Assembly (NCBI RefSeq): GCF_036898095.1
Contig: NC_090743.1
Span: forward strand, 17,245,851 to 17,309,850
Length of the DNA stretch: 64,000 nt
Direction: 5' to 3'
Origin: Palaemon carinicauda
Taxonomy: Eukaryota > Arthropoda > Malacostraca > Decapoda > Palaemonidae
Positions within the stretch are counted from its first letter, which is position 1. Each line of letters begins with the position of its first letter. Under the pieces are notes generated by a model, which was given only the letters and a program-made list of their open reading frames with translations, searched no databases and had not been told where the DNA came from. Of the stretch, positions 41,596-56,429 are shown in pieces. The position numbers were made by a program, and so were the translations under genes.

Positions 41596-44324
41596 CCTAG
41601 CTCAAGGTCTGTTGATACAGTATTTTAGGCTGTATGGTTATGAACATCATTACTTTCATTAAAGTATATTGAACATTTATTGCTGCATGATATTGAAATC
41701 TTATTGTAGCAGTTAACATCAATTGTTCAATGTATTTACAATGCATGCCATGATTTCTTGTAAGGCATATTGTACATCTTATGTCATTTTGAGGGTTTTT
41801 CACCTTCCCCAATTTAAGGCAGAAGGATTTTCAACTGCTACATTTAGTTTTTCATTGTAAAACTTTACGTTCATAGGATTGGATGATTGACTAAGATCTA
41901 ACATTGCTGTAGTTATCTTCTTTTAAGTTGAATAGAAGTGCATCTTGTTTCTCATACTTTGGGATTGCTGGATGAGCCCTTGTCTGCAAATAGGTGGTAT
42001 TCCCAAGTATTGGTCATAAAATAGAATAAGAATTACATTAAAAAAAGTATGAAGACTGACAAATCTATGCTTCTTAAACGGGAATAGTTAATTGGCTTAT
42101 GTTGTGTAACAAGTATAAAGCTTTGTTAACTTACTCCTCCCTTTAGTCATATATTTTTTTTGCTTTTCTTACCATGTGGATCAGATAGAATTAATAGGAA
42201 GGCCAAAATACCTTTGACAGTCTTGACCTTCAATGAATAAGATTAGTTAGTGTATGGATGACTTTAATCTGGTTTTATTGTGTCGAGTAATATCAGTTTA
42301 ATATCTAACGAAACGTTTTAAAAGATTGTATTAGGGTGTTTTTAAGGGAATTGTAGGCTTTCTTACTAAGAAATGAGTTTCTTATGAATATACAGTGATT
42401 TAGGTATAAAGTAATTGATGTACATGAGATTTCTTCCATGCTTTTTAATTCTTAGACCTGTGCGGAACTACAATATATAATTTTTCTTTTATATTTCTAG
42501 GAATGGAAGATTTTTATATGGATAGTAATTCTTTATACTTTATTTTTATTAATGCATTTAAGGAGATGAGAAATGTATTACTTTTTTTAAGCACGGTTTT
42601 GATGGTGGTAATTATTGTTTTTCTACTGACACCTGTGTATTAGTTGGTCTGTTCAAAGTGTGTTTAGCAGTGATAAGATAAAAAAAGATCAAGGAAATTA
42701 ATGTTCTGTGGCAAGTACTGTAGCTTTGGAATCTTGTTGCTTGTATCACACGGTCCGCAGCATTCAGGTCTTTATTTTAATTTATTTTTTTTTTCGAAAG
42801 GCAAATTGAGTTTCATGTTCTCGCCTCGAATCTGCTAGCTACTTTTTTCTATCTTATTTGGTTTGCTATTTTATCTGATTTTGTATATTTTGTTTACTAA
42901 TTTTCTGTTATGTCTGTAAATATTTAATCTGTCCTTTTAGATATTAGTGAGAATATGGGGGAAAAATTCAAAATTACATGTAAAAATGGGATGTCTATGG
43001 AGGTATATTTTCTTCTGTTTTTGATTAAAGTAATGTAAGGAAATAAAAGCCATCCAGATGCCTTAATCAGGTGTCTACTCTCTAGTCCACTCACAGTAGG
43101 AAAGTAGGAGTTGAACCCTGCCTCTGAAAAGTTTTGCTTGCATTTGATTAGGGAGAAGAACATTTTTAAGGAACCCTTGCACAGGATTTTGTCAACGTTT
43201 TGTTTATCTGGATGACCTTTTGTTATTTGTTGTATATTTTATCCTCTAATTGTGTCAATTTGCTAAGCAAAAAGTATGATGTTTTTCTTCAGTATTGCCT
43301 CTTGCTTAGTTTTTTTTTTAGAGAAATATTGAATGGAATCGGTCTTAATCTGAGAAAAATTTATTTGTATATGTTTAGTTTTGGGAACACATTGTCATTT
43401 TACAGTATCTATTTATCGTGTAAATAGCAGCATTGTATATATAAAGTTTTATCCGCCGTATAAGTCTGTTAAACTTTCAAGATTTATAGCTAATGTATAT
43501 GATAACTTAGCTTTATCACATACATGTGTTTGGATTTGCCCATATACAGTACTGTATATGGTCATTAAAGAGTATGGTTTTGTAAGGCATTTTGTCCTAA
43601 TTTGTCCATGCATTCCTTTTTTTGATCAAGTTTTAGTTTTACAATTTTACCGTCGTAAGTACAAGTAATCTTTTATTTGATTATAATTTTGGAAAACTTT
43701 CTTGAAGTATAGTTTTTAGTTGACTACTTAAAAGGACAGAATGCCAAGTAATTCCTATTTATTGTACAAATTACAGTTTAGCAGGTCCAGATACATGTTA
43801 AGCAGCTGCAATTGTAGTGTATATTTATCTTTTTTTTTTTTTTGTCTAATGAGCTTTAAATATGAAATCATGTATTTTTTGTAACTGAAATAAACTAATA
43901 TTGTACACTAAATTTTATTTTCTTCAGTCAGTGTGGGAAAATGATTGATTTGAAGTGATTTTTCCTGTTGATATGTGCGCAGTCATGCTCCTAGACAATG
44001 ATTGTTGTTAATACTTACTTTCCAGACTATATGGTCAACTATGGTTTCTAGGCTGGTTGGTGGAATTATGAATATCTTTTTAAGGTTGACATAGCTAGGT
44101 CTTTGTACCTTTTCTTAGGGTTGCCAGGCTTCTTGGTAGATAATTTCTTTGTCATTTCTCAGGCACATAGATCATGGGAATGTTTCTTTATGCATATAAA
44201 GTGCATATGTATATACATACATTGTTATATATTTATATATAAATCTGACTTAGTGAAAATCTACTTCCGATGCATCGTAAAAACGATTCTTCATAACCAG
44301 AGGACCTATTGTTTTACACGCAGT
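41596..44324 (+). other. PRC1-like 3' UTR and intergenic sequence
   Basis: No coding signal. The first part is the 3' UTR of the PRC1-like gene. Candidate polyadenylation hexamers AATAAA occur at 43042-43047 and 43889-43894. Several poly-T and AT-rich stretches are present. The next gene (V-ATPase B) is convergent. Confidence 0.55.
43889..43894 (+). promoter_or_regulatory. Candidate polyadenylation signal for the PRC1-like gene
   Basis: AATAAA about 2.3 kb after the stop codon, followed by T-rich sequence (ATTTTATTTTCTTC) within 25-40 bp. The earlier hexamer at 43042 is an alternative. No transcript evidence is available. Confidence 0.3.
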
Positions 44325-44677
44325 CCATCAGCTGTGCAAACCTATTTGTTCCTTCACTAAAAACCCTTCTTATTTATATGGATATTCTTTCGGCAAAGCT
44401 GGAAAGAAGCCAATAGACTATAAAGTGCAAGGTGGCAACCTGGCTAGGGAGTACCCCAGCCACCTATCTCCACTAACTTCTAGGTGACTTACTTCACTGA
44501 TCTCTTTTGGCTGGTAGAGAATGGATGTCTCCAGTCTCTCCCTCTCTAGGCTTAGCCATAGATTACAAGCATTGCTTTATTCTATCTTCTCTTTTCAGGT
44601 GTGAGTTCACTTCTTCATGAAAGCTCCTATGCTAACGTGTCCTGGCCGGCCCGGAAGGTCACCCTTGTGGTACCTTC

Positions 44678-44968
44678 ATGTCGTTGGTCGAGACCGAGCC
44701 CTATCTGTTGTGTTCGGCCTGCCGGGGGCGTCGTTGCAAGCAGGGTTCGCTCTGCGACGAGTGTAGGGAGTGGCCTGACTCCCAGTGGGAAAAATTTGGG
44801 TGTCGCTGGAAGGGGAAGCGAGATCTTTCTTCTCCAGGGACCTCCTCTGGCAAGAAAAGAACTCTGGCTTCTTCCTGCACTCCTGGATCTCTTCCCGAAG
44901 CTCATCCTTGCTCATCTTCCTCCCGGGAACAGTCGAGTAGGAGCACAGACCGCATAACTCCTCGGTAA
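44678..44968 (+). pseudogene. DIRS gag N-terminus with CxxC zinc-binding motifs
   Basis: 96 codons: MSLVETEPYLLCSACRGRRC, then KQGSLCDECREWPDSQWEKF, then a Ser/Arg-rich stretch. Cysteines are spaced C-x2-C-x4-C-x5-C-x2-C, typical of a zinc-binding knuckle near the start of DIRS gag-like proteins. A stop follows RITPR at 44966-44968. The region then continues in other frames, so the original protein is broken. Confidence 0.6.
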
Positions 44969-46101
44969 CCAGAACAAGTTTGCGGGTGTTCCCATATTTC
45001 CAGACCGTCCTGTGTGGATGACTAAGGTCATTAGCTCATGCCCAAGAAGTTTTCTCCTAGATATGCTGGTCCTTTTAAACACCAATCCCGATGACCTCTT
45101 CCAGGACTCCCGAAGGAGACTCCAGACATGTTTTGCGTTGGGGATCTTTCTTCCTGGTTTGAGAACTTGATGTCTACGCTTCAGAAGTCGCTTGGTGTGG
45201 GCCTTCCACCTGCCCCTCCACAGGCTTGCCAACCATGGTCTACACCTAGTATTTCGCTGGAGAAGTCGACCTCGTCATCTTCCGACGCTCCCTCTGATCT
45301 TAGGAGATCCGTGCAGAGCAGTACTGTCACTTGGGTACAAAGGGCATCTCCAGTTCAACCAAGGACAATTGGGACACTGCAGTTGTTCCATCTCTGGGAT
45401 CTATTCCCTTTAAGCCAGTTCGTTCGGGCAAAAGGGTAACGGCTAAGCGAAAAAGGAGGTTGGCGTGTGTTATTCCACTTCATGCAGACATCATCCGACC
45501 CCTCAGAAGTAGGGACTTAGGCTCTCCTCGGGAGGTCTTGATTCACCCTTCCCAGCCTCAGCCTATCAAGGTTGTTCCTCCAGACCAATGTCCGTTCTCC
45601 CTTCCACCTGAAGAGGAATAGGCCTCAGGAATATAAGGAACTGTAAGTTCCCTCTAAAACTTCGATCTTAGAGGAGCACTTCTCCAAAGACAGAGTCGAA
45701 GGACTCAAAGACGGTTTCTAAGAATACTGGGGTGAGGAAGGCTCAAAGGCAGGAACTGGCTTGGGGATCTCCTAAAGCGGGTCCTTCTAAAGTCCCATTT
45801 GACGATCTTGACCTACCCCTGGCTTCTATGGATGAAAGTTAGGAGGTAGACGATTTCCCGGACACTGATGCGGAATTTCTCCCAAAAGCAGCGAGTCCGA
45901 AGTTCCACGCCAAATGGCAAGTCCTTGCTTGCAGGAGATCCTTTAATAACCTGTCAGATCCTGGCACTGCTCCACAATGAGGCAAGGGCATGGTTCTTGA
46001 TCAAGTTTTGGACACCCAGAAACCTCCCAAGACCAATGCAGTCCTCCCTTGGTCTAATGGATTGACTGCATTCAGAAGGAAAGCTATCTCCCAGATGGCT
46101 G

Positions 46102-47160
46102 GTGCCTCTACCTCTGAGACCAGGTTCTTCTTCTCGATCTCACCCACTTCCTTTCATATTGCAGAGGAAGTACAACGAGGTCCAGGACAAGGCTCATCCT
46201 AACCTGACTCTTGACCCCTCGGTAGAATCCCTTACCTGGGATGTCTCGGTTCAGAGACTAGCTTCGTTGAGGGCCTCCCTTTCGGCATCTGAGCTCTTCA
46301 ACATAGAGAGAGGTGCAAAACACACCATGGCTTGACCTACGGTTGGGGCAGATCGTTCAATCCGATGACCTTTCCAAAGATTCGACAAGATGGTCCCTGG
46401 AGTTGTTAGAATTCCTTTCGCACCATGCGGTCAACCTGTGGGCGAATGCAATTCTGAAAAGAAGGGACACTGATTAGTAGGTTGGATCCTCTCTTCAATC
46501 CAGAAGAGGTAGAGAGAACAGTTGATAGATGGAGAAAATCCTCTAAGGTTTCTCTCCTCCACAGGGACATGACTTCTCGTTCTTATGGGAAGGCTCCTCA
46601 GCCCCCAAAGATCAGCCCATCTCATCTCATCTCTCGACTTCTAAACAGTCCTTTCAGACTAAGGACCAGAAAGGGACCAAACTTTCAAAGGAAAGAGGGG
46701 TCGGTTGAGGTGGCCATTCCATCTAGGGAGGGCAATACTCTCATCAGTTCACCAGTGGGAGGATGCCTACAAAGCCTCTGGGAGAGGTGGCAATTCCAAG
46801 TGGTGGATCCCTGAGCGATCGCAATGATCAGCGTAGGGTTTCGCGTCCCTTTCATACAATTTCCTCCTCTGAAGGGATCCGTAAAGGAGCTGGCTCTCCA
46901 GGCCTAAATCCAGACCATGCTGCAGTAGGGTGCTCTCCAAGAGGTTCTAGACGGTTCTCCAGGCTTCTAGTCGACTTTCATGTGAAAAAAAGATCTCTTG
47001 CCCCTAAACATGTTAGTCCTACAAATTCCGTTCACAATGGAGACAGCAGACTCGGTCATCCCTTGCGCGCAAAGGAATGTATCATTTCTTTGGATGAAGA
47101 ATTTCCATATAAAGATGAACCTCATGATTGTGTGTGCCCCATAGATAACTTACTCCTCTG
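46102..47160 (+). pseudogene. DIRS gag C-terminus and RT N-terminus, frameshifted
   Basis: Broken frames read LDPSVESLTWDVSVQRLASL, SASELFNIERGAKHTM (gag helix region), LWANAILKRRDT, then PLFNPEEVERTVDRWRKSSK, and a basic stretch. RT text follows in another frame: LQSLWERWQFQ, AIAMISVGFRVPF, PPLKGSVKELALQA, GALQEVLDGSPGF, matching the DIRS RT start (L..FW..W......WV..VI..GY..PF...PPL...LL..GAI..V..G.GF.S). It ends near the position where the first RT catalytic Asp block would begin. Confidence 0.65.
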
Positions 47161-48578
47161 AAAGAGATCTCGAGTTCCTACAACAGCATGGGAAGTGTTG
47201 AAGTTTATTTTATCATCACTTCTTTATATTTAATTATAATCTTTCATTCTTGCAAACTTCTTTTCAGGATGCCTTTGGGTTTATAAAATTCTCCACCTTA
47301 GATAACTTACTCGTGCATTCACCTCTTTAAAATTCGATTGGATCAGTTTGTCTGTCTGTTCAGATTTCCCGAGTACAATTGAAGAGTTATCCTAGGAAAA
47401 GCACATATTGATATTTACTGGTCGTCTACATTACCAGATCGTTTCAAGTGATACCTCTACTAAACTTTATTCAATACAGTATCTAAAGTGTCACAGACTT
47501 TCATCTTGAAGATACTGGGTCAAGTTATTATCCGATTACCTCATTACAAAAACTTGCCACCTGTGTGTAAGGCAATGCTCTCAGATATAATATTGTCTTA
47601 AACCCTTTTTAATCACCAAAGTTCAGTGGTGGTTGCTCATTTCTGTAAGATGAATAACTTTTCACTAGTCTTTTTAAATAGGTGATAAAAAATCTACTGA
47701 ACTTTTAACATTTGTTTGACCATAAATGAGTCAACTGTTCATATCTTTACACTATTACTTACACCAAACAAAATACATTTCCTCCAAATACTATACAGTC
47801 TACCAACAAAGAAAATATTATACAATAAGGAAAGTAAACAGTATCAAATAAAATGGAGCAGTTGGCACAAGTCCTTGGAATGTAACAATCAAGCTTCTCT
47901 CTTAAATACACACGGCACATTTGTCTTTATTATGCTCTCAAGACCTTTAGCCTATGAATATTTTATTTATGTACAACTGCACCATAATTAAAGACTTGTG
48001 CTAATCAGTAAATATCTCTCTATGCACAGACTACAACCTCCTTTAAAATTCTTATCAAGATTTAAAAACAATCTAACATTCCTTTAGTATCATTTTTTTC
48101 CATAACTTTAAAGGATAATTTTGGTGGCTTAATACTGAAGGTAGCACACAAAATATAAAACATGATATATCTGCCATAATATCATAGGGATAGAGTATTT
48201 AGAATTGTAGGACAAAAATGTCATGCATGTAATGCTTGAAAATTAATTTTTTATTTCAAACTAACTTCATGTGAAATCCAAATTGAAGAAATTATTCCTA
48301 CAAAAGGAGGCAAGCACATGAACAATAAGTTACTACATTTATTATGGTAGAAATGATAACGTTAAGAATGTACAGCAGTTGTGAACCTTTCAGTACCTAA
48401 CATTTAAGCTACTGACATGACATATCTAAAAATTAACCACCATAATTATGCCTTTCATATAAAAAAAAAAAGTCTATGCACCAAGAAAAATTACTCCAGT
48501 TCAAGCTGACAACTGACATACAACCAGTTAACAGTTTCTGAAATTTGATCACAACAAAAATACACCGTGATTGATTGT
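47161..48578. other. Intergenic sequence and V-ATPase B 3' UTR
   Basis: No coding signal. The part next to 48579 is the 3' UTR of V-ATPase B on the - strand. TTTATT words on the + strand (for example near 47960 and 48250) are candidate - strand AATAAA signals. 47161-47700 may be decayed DIRS sequence, but I cannot align it. Confidence 0.5.
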
Positions 48579-51133
<2,555 letters not shown>

Positions 51134-51730
51134 CTGTGAACAAGGAAACAATTATTAATTCTGTGACTATAGGACTACAGTGAAATCCTGCAATAAGTAT
51201 ATTCATTAGCTACTGTCATATCATTTGCATCTAAATTAAAGTGTATAATTCAAGAATTATCCTTACTTGAGTAATGGAAGATCTTTATGAAGACGCACAA
51301 AATCAAAATGAAGCAACACCCTAACAAACTAAGCTATCACTTTTCTTTTCAAATAATTGACAAATTAACTTTGACCTTAAAATTGTCGTACAAGAACTAT
51401 ACCTTCTCAATAAACCTGCTGTTAATTTCATGGCAGATTTTCACTACCTTTCGTAAACATTTGATCATCAAACCCTCACCAAAAACCTTTGGCACTCATA
51501 CTCCCAAGTCATTTTTGGGGGTCAATTTACTTGACTTGTCTTCGCACAAAAACTAATATGTATACAATACAACTTTACAGCTTTTTCTATCATTTAGCTG
51601 AATAAATTTACTTTCTATTGATATATAATTTAACATATTTTGTGACATGTTTAAACACAAAAATGATTGAAAACATGAGTCATTACACCTAAAATGTATA
51701 TGTGTCTTCACCAAAAAGAGGAATTAACAC
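51134..51730 (-). other. Upstream V-ATPase B intron, part before the DIRS pair
   Basis: AT-rich intron with no recognisable repeat or exon. It is interrupted at 51731 by the left end of a DIRS-like element, and the remaining 12.3 kb of the window is element sequence. Confidence 0.6.
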
Positions 51731-51910
51731 TTGTTCCGTAACCGAAATACAAACCACGTTATTTACAAAGGGTATTACTTTTAGCGTAGCTGAAATGGCG
51801 AGCCATTAGAATTTAACGAGGGTGTATTACCCCCGCGCTAGTTAGCGGGGGGGGTAGGGGAGTGGTAGCTAGCTACCCCTCCTCCCCCTCACACACACGT
51901 GAATACTCAC
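51731..51910 (+). repeat. Left inverted terminal repeat, second DIRS family
   Basis: After the family-specific end TTGTTCCGTAACCGAAATAC it reads AGCGTAGCTGAAATGGCGAG, TTAACGAGGGTGTATTACCC, GGTAGGGGAGTGGTAGCTAG and CCTCACACACACGTGAATAC. This is the reverse complement of 59585-59735 and matches the - strand copy end at 59930-60075. Confidence 0.88.
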
Positions 51911-53544
51911 TTTAACTTTTGGCTCGGACTGTGACAGACGTCTCTGTCTTGGTCCTCGCTTGGCAGCCATTGTCTGTTTTGTCTTTACTTAATCGCTTAC
52001 TTTTCATTTACTCAATATATATGTAAACATGTTTTCATGTTTGTATATATATTTGAGTATAGAAATAAGTAAGTTTCCTTTTCAGATGTGTGTGTGTAGT
52101 GTACGATATCTACGTGGAGGCCTCGGCAGTTAGGCCACCACGGCGTATTTTATGGGTGGCGATCGAGTTTGACTTATGTCTTTCTCTCTCTCTCTCTCTC
52201 TTGAGGTCGTTCACCCTTTTACTACGTGTTACTACGCCCTTGTAGCCTAGCTTCCTTTCCGTGTGGGGGGTTGCTACGCCGTACGTTTGTATCAATTAGT
52301 TATGAATCTAATTGTAGTTGTTTTTTGTTTAGAACGATTCCTTTCGGGGTTTTCGTTCTTTCTTTAGTGTTCATTCATTTTTAAATTACATAATTACATA
52401 GTTACATAATTATAATTGTTATAATTCTGTTTTGGTTACAGCTCTCCTTCCGCGAGTGTAAGTGGTTGTGAGGGTACGTGCCTGTTGTGTAATTCTTGTT
52501 CCTTTTCCTCGGGATTCCTCTTCGGAGCCTTCCCGGGGTAATGAATGTGTACTAATATTATTTGTTTTATTTATTTACAGTTACCGATATAGTTCGTTTC
52601 TGTAATATAGCAACAGTGTGAGCTGTCTGGTGGAGTCCTGGGGATTCGGCTGTTGCTGCCTCCCCCCTTGTATTTTCGTCAGGGGCGTCTCTCCTTCTAC
52701 TGGTAGTACTCCCGTGTCGACGGACAGCTCTCCAGTTCATTTTAGAACAGTCAGGAGGCTTGCCTCCTTGGGCGGATAACTTTCCTTCCGAGGGAAGTTT
52801 TTCCTGTCCAGGCTTGAGTTTTTCCCCTTTTGGGGGGTTCTTCTCTTGCCTTTTTTTCGTGCGACTATGCTCTTGGTGCTGAGCGGTCGCACCTGCAGTT
52901 TCGCTCAAGGGGCTGGGCAACTGCAGGAGCTCCTCTTCGGAGGATTGCTCCTTTTAGGTCACTGGCTGACCAGTCTCTTCTACGAAGTGTTTCTCTTTCG
53001 TTCGCGAGAGAGTACACTCATAGAGACTCCTCTTCGGAGGTTTCTTCTGTTGCTGTTGCTATTGGCCTCCCTCGCCGTAAGGCCCACCGTCCGCCTCGTC
53101 GTAAGGGCCTCTCATCTCCCTATAAGGGTGCTTGAGGCGCCTTTTTGGATCTCCATTTGCAGCCTACAACTCCTTTTTTTCGATCTTCCGCCTTGGTGCA
53201 GATGGACAGCAGTCTGATCTCGTCTTCCGACGGGCAACGGTCGTCCCGACGGACAGCGGTCTTCCGACGGACATCAGTCTCCCGGCGGACAACGATCCCT
53301 TCGGGGCAAAGGGTTGCCCCCACGGGGGTTCTTCCCTTGCGTGTCAGGGTTTCCCTGCGCGCCCTTCTGCTCATCAGCGCTCTCCTGTTCGTCAGCGCTT
53401 TAAAGATGATCTTCCCTGCGGTTCCTGTTGGTTCCTGTTACGTGCCCTGTGCGCCCACGTTCGCCCTCGCGATCTAGAACTTCGGTTCAGGTCGGGGTCA
53501 AGGACTCTTCTTCTTTGCGCAGGCTTCCACGCGTAGCCTTCTGC

Positions 53545-53645
53545 TCGTCAGCGATCATCAGCTCGTCAGCGATCATCAGCTCGTCAGCGATCATCAGCTC
53601 GCCAGCGATCATCAGCTCATCAGCGATCATCAGCCCGCCAGCGAT
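53545..53645 (+). repeat. 18-bp tandem array
   Basis: Five to six copies of TCGTCAGCGATCATCAGC with single-base variants. The unit is six codons and stays in frame (RQRSSA), so it began as a coding repeat in gag. Confidence 0.9.
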
Positions 53646-53734
53646 CTCCGGATCGCCCACGTGTGTTACAGCCGGCGCGCCAACGTTCTCCAACACTTCT
53701 GAAGGAACATGGTTCGCCAGCTACTAGCTCACCT

Positions 53735-54480
53735 GCGCATGCTGATCACCATCGCGCGACCCTCAACTACGGATGCTGATCGCCATCGCGCGACCCTCAA
53801 ACTGCGGATGCTGATCGCCATCGCGCGACCCTCAAACTGCGGATGCTGATCGCCATCGCGCGACCCTCAAACTGCGGATGCTGATCGCCATCGCGCGACC
53901 CTCAAACTGCGGATGCTGATCGCCATCGCGCGACCCTCAAACTGCGGATGCTGATCGCCATCGCGCGACCCTCAAACTGCGGATGCTGATCGCCATCGCG
54001 CGACCCTCAACTGCGGATGCTGATCGCCATCGCGCTACCCTCAACTGCGGATGCTGATCGCCATCGCGCGACCCTCAACTGCGGATGCTGATCGCCATCG
54101 CGCGACCCTCAACTGCGGATGCTGATCGCCATCGCGCGACCCTCAACTGCGGATGCTGATCGCCATCGCGCGACCCTCACCTGCGGATGCTGATCGCCAT
54201 CGCGCGACCCTCACCTGCGGATGCTGATCGCCATCGCGCGACCCTCAACTGCGGATGCTGATCGCCATCGCGCGACCCTCAACTGCGGATGCTGATCGCC
54301 ATCGCACGACCCTCAACTGCGGATGCTGATCGCCATCGCGCGACCGCACACCTGCGGATGCTGATCACCATCGCTCAACTCTGCGCATGCTGATCACCAT
54401 CGCGCGACCCTCAACTGCGTATGCTGTTCGCCATCACGCGATCGCCCGCCTGCAGAGGCTGTTCGCCATCGCGCGACCAC
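53735..54480 (+). repeat. 34/35-bp GC-rich tandem array
   Basis: About 20 copies of a unit containing GATGCTGATCGCCATCGCGC and GACCCTCAACTGCG. Early units have an extra A (35 bp), later ones are 34 bp, and the last few diverge. The unit length is not a multiple of three, so the array is not maintained as protein sequence. It lies in the gag region. Confidence 0.95.
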
Positions 54481-54504
54481 CAACCTGCGCATGCTGATCG
54501 CCAT

Positions 54505-54660
54505 CGCGAGACCCTGGCATGCTGACCACCATCGCGAGACCCTGGCATGCTGACCACCATCGCGAGACCCTGGCATGCTGACCACCATCGCGAGACCCTG
54601 GCATGCTGACCACCATCGCGCGACCCTGGCATGCTGACCACCATCGCGCGACCCTGCGCA
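54505..54660 (+). repeat. 28-bp tandem array
   Basis: Five to six copies of GCATGCTGACCACCATCGCG plus AGACCCTG. The unit is a shortened derivative of the neighbouring 34-bp unit (GATGCTGATCGCCATCGCGC), so the two arrays share an origin. Confidence 0.9.
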
Positions 54661-54894
54661 TGCTGATCACTGCTCGCGATCGCTCACCTTCACACGATCG
54701 CTCACCTGCGCATACTGCTCGACCATCGCGTCGGCATATCACAACACCATCACCAACCTGTGAGTTAGCGCTCACCACCGATCGCTTGTTGATCCATATC
54801 GCCAGCAGTCCTCCTCGCCCACGCGGCAGCGCGTTCCCTCGCCATCGCGCTAACGCTTGCGTTCGCCGCCTCGGACTCGCTCTCATCCACCTGC

Positions 54895-55035
54895 CCACCC
54901 TCACGACCGCTCGCCTGCGCGCCCGCGCGACCGCTCGCCTGCGCGCCCGCGCGACCGCTCGCCTGCGCGCCCCGCGCGACCGCTCGCCTGCGCGCCAGCG
55001 CGACCGCTCGCCTGCGCGCCAGCGCGACCGCGCGC
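54895..55035 (+). repeat. 24-bp tandem array encoding an Arg-Ser/Pro octapeptide
   Basis: Five to six units of GACCGCTCGCCTGCGCGCCC plus GCGC. In one frame they encode DRSPARPR repeated, close to the Arg/Ser-rich style of the rest of the gag region. One unit has an extra C, which shifts the frame. Confidence 0.88.
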
Positions 55036-56429
55036 CCGTACAACCGCTCGCCCGTGCAACCGCACGGCCACGCTCATGCTCTCCAATGTTCGCCCACGCG
55101 TGAACCAACGGTTTTTTTTTTTTTTCATCGTGCAGACGGATGATGTTCCGTCGCGCGAACCTACAGTGTTTCTTCGCACAAATGTCGGCTTATTTTCTTG
55201 CAGTATCCATTGCTCGTCTATGGGTTATCGCCCGCCGACCACCAGGAATTCCCGTCGCGCGAGCTCCAGGGCAATTGCGACCACGATTCCCAATGGGGTT
55301 TTCGCAGCATGACCAGCCTGGCGAGTTCTTCTGGAGCGTATTTCCAGAACACTGTCTCACCCCGTAAACACAGAGCATGGCACTTGCAGAATAGGAGAAA
55401 CTTAAGAGAGATCTGAACAACACTCCTCTATTCCTGAACCTGGGTTAGCCCTTCCCCGTCATTCCCTGGAAGGATTTTTGGCGGGGGGGGGGCTTTCCGT
55501 TCGAGATTTCTCCATCGGACAAGGGGTGACTGCTTACCTCTTCCTCTGGGAGCTTACCAGGTTCTTTCCCTCCTCGGTTACGGCCCGAGGTTTGGTTCAA
55601 GGAAGCTACAGGAAGATCAAGGGTACTTTCCTCCTCTCGAGCTCAGGCACCTTGGCCTTTCATCGTTAGTATCTAACTTGCGGACAAGCTCGATGTTGTA
55701 CCATCTGGACGCGCTGACTGAGGGCTTCCTTCGGGTGTCTCATCTGTGGAGGTCGACGACCTCAGACACCCTTCCATCCTTGAGAAGAGTTTGTTTGTGC
55801 CCAAGGACAGAGACTTAGACAGCTGCTGTGCGGAGTAAATCGACTTCCGGTTTCACTCCTCCAAGGCGCTTTCTTCCAGACTCTGCAGGGCTCCAGCGCC
55901 TTTTCTTTCAACCACGTCGGCCTAAGTTATCGGCTACGACAACTGGGACAAGGTGTCCAATTGCAGTTTTCTCCTGTCAGGAACAGATGGCACGGGAGAC
56001 TCCCCCGGGGGGGCATAGTCCTAAAAGGAGTTCACGAACTCTAGGATTGCAGGTTTTTCGCTGGGAGGATGCTTAAGGTTACTCATCCGAATGACAGCTT
56101 CCCGATGCCCATTCCCGCATATTCTCTGTGAGTAGCCAAGGATATCGCGCCTGCCGTCTCTGTCAGCGAATTCAGTGTCTCTGAACCTCTATGCCATAGC
56201 GTCAGCAGAATTGCCCGGTTGGGCAGAATGATCCATACCTTAGGCGAAGGTCTTCCTTAGGATCATCGACGGCTTCACCCCCGGCCCCCTCAGTCGATCC
56301 TTTCTTGTAAGGAAGGATCTGAGAGGGGATGTCCATAGTCGACCTCTCAGCCCAGATCAAGTTTGTCGAACAAACTTCGGCCAGCAGAATCGATCAGACT
56401 GGTAACGAGGCGACAGGACTCCTTAAAAT

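Larger units (their letters stand above)
44325..47160 (+). mobile_element. DIRS-like fragment: left end, gag and RT N-terminus
   Basis: The left part (about 44330-44480; CGGCAAAGCTGGAAAGAAGC, GGCAACCTGGCTAGGGAGTA) looks like a DIRS left terminal repeat. It is followed by gag-like frames and then the start of an RT (to about 47150). The RT catalytic part, RNase H, recombinase and right end are missing, so this is a 3'-truncated copy from a family different from the other two in this window. Confidence 0.7.
52846..55700 (+). pseudogene. DIRS gag-like region, Arg/Ser-rich and broken
   Basis: No single frame spans the region. Recognisable pieces are Arg/Ser-rich strings such as RPSAHQRSPVRQRFKDD (about 53360-53410), the 18-bp array reading SARQRSSARQR, an 8-residue repeat DRSPARPR (about 54895-55035), and an acidic-basic tail LDVVPSGR..., DDLRHPSILEKS (about 55690-55790). 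A nucleic-acid-binding gag is the likely origin, but stops and repeat expansions have destroyed it. Confidence 0.5.

Noticed and set aside
53735..54480. CRISPR-like or centromeric satellite array
   Set aside because: The 34/35-bp units are directly adjacent without spacers and are confined to the gag region of one DIRS element.
54434..55108. 224-residue - strand Arg/Ala-rich frame
   Set aside because: It runs antisense across the 28-bp and 24-bp tandem arrays; composition and periodicity are explained by the repeats.
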